Below, in pieces: positions 63,316-64,000 of a stretch of 64,000 bases of DNA (positions are counted from its first letter, which is position 1; every line of letters begins with the position of its first letter). The notes beneath the pieces are model-generated. The model was not told where the DNA came from. It was given only the letters and a program-made list of their open reading frames with translations, and ran no database searches. Source of the stretch: Streptomyces rishiriensis (lineage in GTDB: Bacteria; Actinomycetota; Actinomycetes; Streptomycetales; Streptomycetaceae); contig NZ_BEWA01000007.1 of the NCBI RefSeq assembly GCF_003112535.1, positions 279,792 through 343,791 on the forward strand, written 5' to 3'. Made by a program: the position numbers and the translations under genes.

Positions 63316-63350
63316 GACTCGAACCCGCGCACAGCGGATTCTCTTTCCCT
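63316..63350. repeat. Third copy of the T-arm-like repeat block
   Basis: GACTCGAACCCGCGCA followed by CAGCGGATTCTCTTTCC resembles the third block of the composite repeats at ~37259 and ~54071. Read on the minus strand it has a GGTTCGAGTC T-arm-like core. Probably another integration scar. The rest of 63284-63528 holds no gene. Confidence 0.5.
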
Positions 63351-63528
63351 CGCGCACAGGCTCCGACGGGTCGTCTCAGGGTGCCCCCTCAGAAGGGGAC
63401 CGCAGGCCGAGCAGACAGCCGCCCGGCGGCGCCACCAGAACCGCCTGACCAACGAACCCCTCGTCGAGTCTCCCCCCGCCGCGGACCGCGCGGCCTGAGT
63501 ACGTGCAGCGACAGGCAGGGCCGACCCG

Positions 63529-63969
63529 CTACGGGCGATGCTCCTGAAGTTCCCGGCGATCCTGGTCCACGAAGCAGAAGTCGGGCCCGTGCCGGTGTTC
63601 TCCGGCCGACGGTGCGCTCGCCGTAGCGGCATACGCCGCGCACTGCGCGCTGTCCACCATCTGATCGCTGTCGGATGCGGCGTTGGCGAGGCTCGCGCAG
63701 CCCACGGCGAGCAGGAGCCCGCCCGCGACCAGGGGCAGGCTCCGGCGCGGGGGCGGCGGGGCCGGCAGGGCCCGCACCCGCTGCGGCACCGCACCGCCGG
63801 TCGCGGCCAGTGCGGTCGGGAATGAGGCACCGCCGGATGCCAGCGCGGCGCGCCCGACGGCATGCGCGACGATCTTGCGGTCGCCGACGCGCTGCGCGGC
63901 CTCCTCGTCGGCCCACCGCTCCAGGACGAAGCCGCCCGCGACGGCCAGCGGCCGCAGCAGTGGGTTCAT
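63529..63969 (-). pseudogene. M56-family (BlaR1-like) metallopeptidase, C-terminal part
   Basis: The 146-codon frame has the family's third zinc-region block, NPLLRPLAVAGGFVLERWAD with EEAAQRVGDRKIVAHAVG, then a proline-rich linker, one membrane helix (LPLVAGGLLLAVGCASLANA) and a short tail. The N-terminal helices and the HEXXH motif are missing: upstream in the same frame similarity continues for a few codons (ILWRLTAA) and then a TAG occurs 30 bases before the ATG at 63969. The window ends there, so part of the gene may lie beyond it. Confidence 0.7.
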
Positions 63970-64000
63970 GGCCGCCGTGAGCCGCCACAGGATCTAGAAG

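Overview
The window is very GC-rich DNA from an actinomycete, almost certainly a Streptomyces. The signs are strong third-position G/C bias, GTG starts, many leaderless promoters (TANNNT about 7 nt before the start codon), several TetR, NarL/FixJ and MmyB-type regulators, a SpoIIE-type phosphatase and an LtrA protein. The mix of short redox operons, paired regulators and many broken genes is typical of an accessory or chromosome-arm region.

Layout. 0-24.8 kb holds small stress and redox genes: a glucose-dehydrogenase-like SDR, a repeat lipoprotein, two adjacent cell-wall-type genes (one with a long D-x-G-x tail), a broken MMPL exporter, a TetR/SDR/hydrolase/LtrA group, an atypical response regulator, a frameshifted MACPF-like/beta-gamma-crystallin gene, a quinone oxidoreductase/XRE pair, an aldehyde dehydrogenase diverging from a SpoIIE phosphatase, and a Dabb/epimerase set facing a TetR gene. 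24.9-36.7 kb is a defence and toxin-antitoxin block: an intact vapBC, a complete type III Wadjet operon (jetABCD, all joints with 4-nt overlaps), a second vapBC locus whose antitoxin is frameshifted into one ORF with its toxin, and a SWIM zinc-finger gene. 37.5-41.9 kb is a redox operon (flavodoxin-fold reductase, aldo/keto reductase, deazaflavin-type reductase, SDR) diverging from an MmyB-type regulator. 42-53 kb has a Tn3 transposase remnant, a secreted phosphodiesterase, a 5'-truncated histidine kinase, two large membrane proteins (one PIG-V-like), a FetB-like permease and a two-component pair. 54-64 kb has a second two-component pair, a methyltransferase/DedA pair, TetR/QorB, sodF with a Nur-box-like site, and many gene scraps.

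Two copies of the same 46-bp tRNA 3' segment (CAU anticodon; 45/46 identical, same orientation) lie at 25783 and 53824. They look like att sites and bracket about 28 kb that includes the Wadjet operon. No integrase survives in the window. A second repeat family with a T-arm-like motif occurs near 37.26, 54.07 and 63.32 kb.

About twenty loci are truncated or frameshifted. Some need only a one- or two-base correction (MMPL, MACPF-like, VapB, Tn3, GNAT), so either real decay or assembly error must be considered; the many 5'- or 3'-truncated pieces and the IS630, IS481 and Tn3 scraps favour real decay. The most unusual observations are the VapB-VapC fusion next to Wadjet, the tetrapeptide-repeat glucosaminidase, the MACPF-like/crystallin protein, a hydrolase with Thr in the nucleophile position, and a response regulator with Glu in place of the phospho-acceptor Asp.
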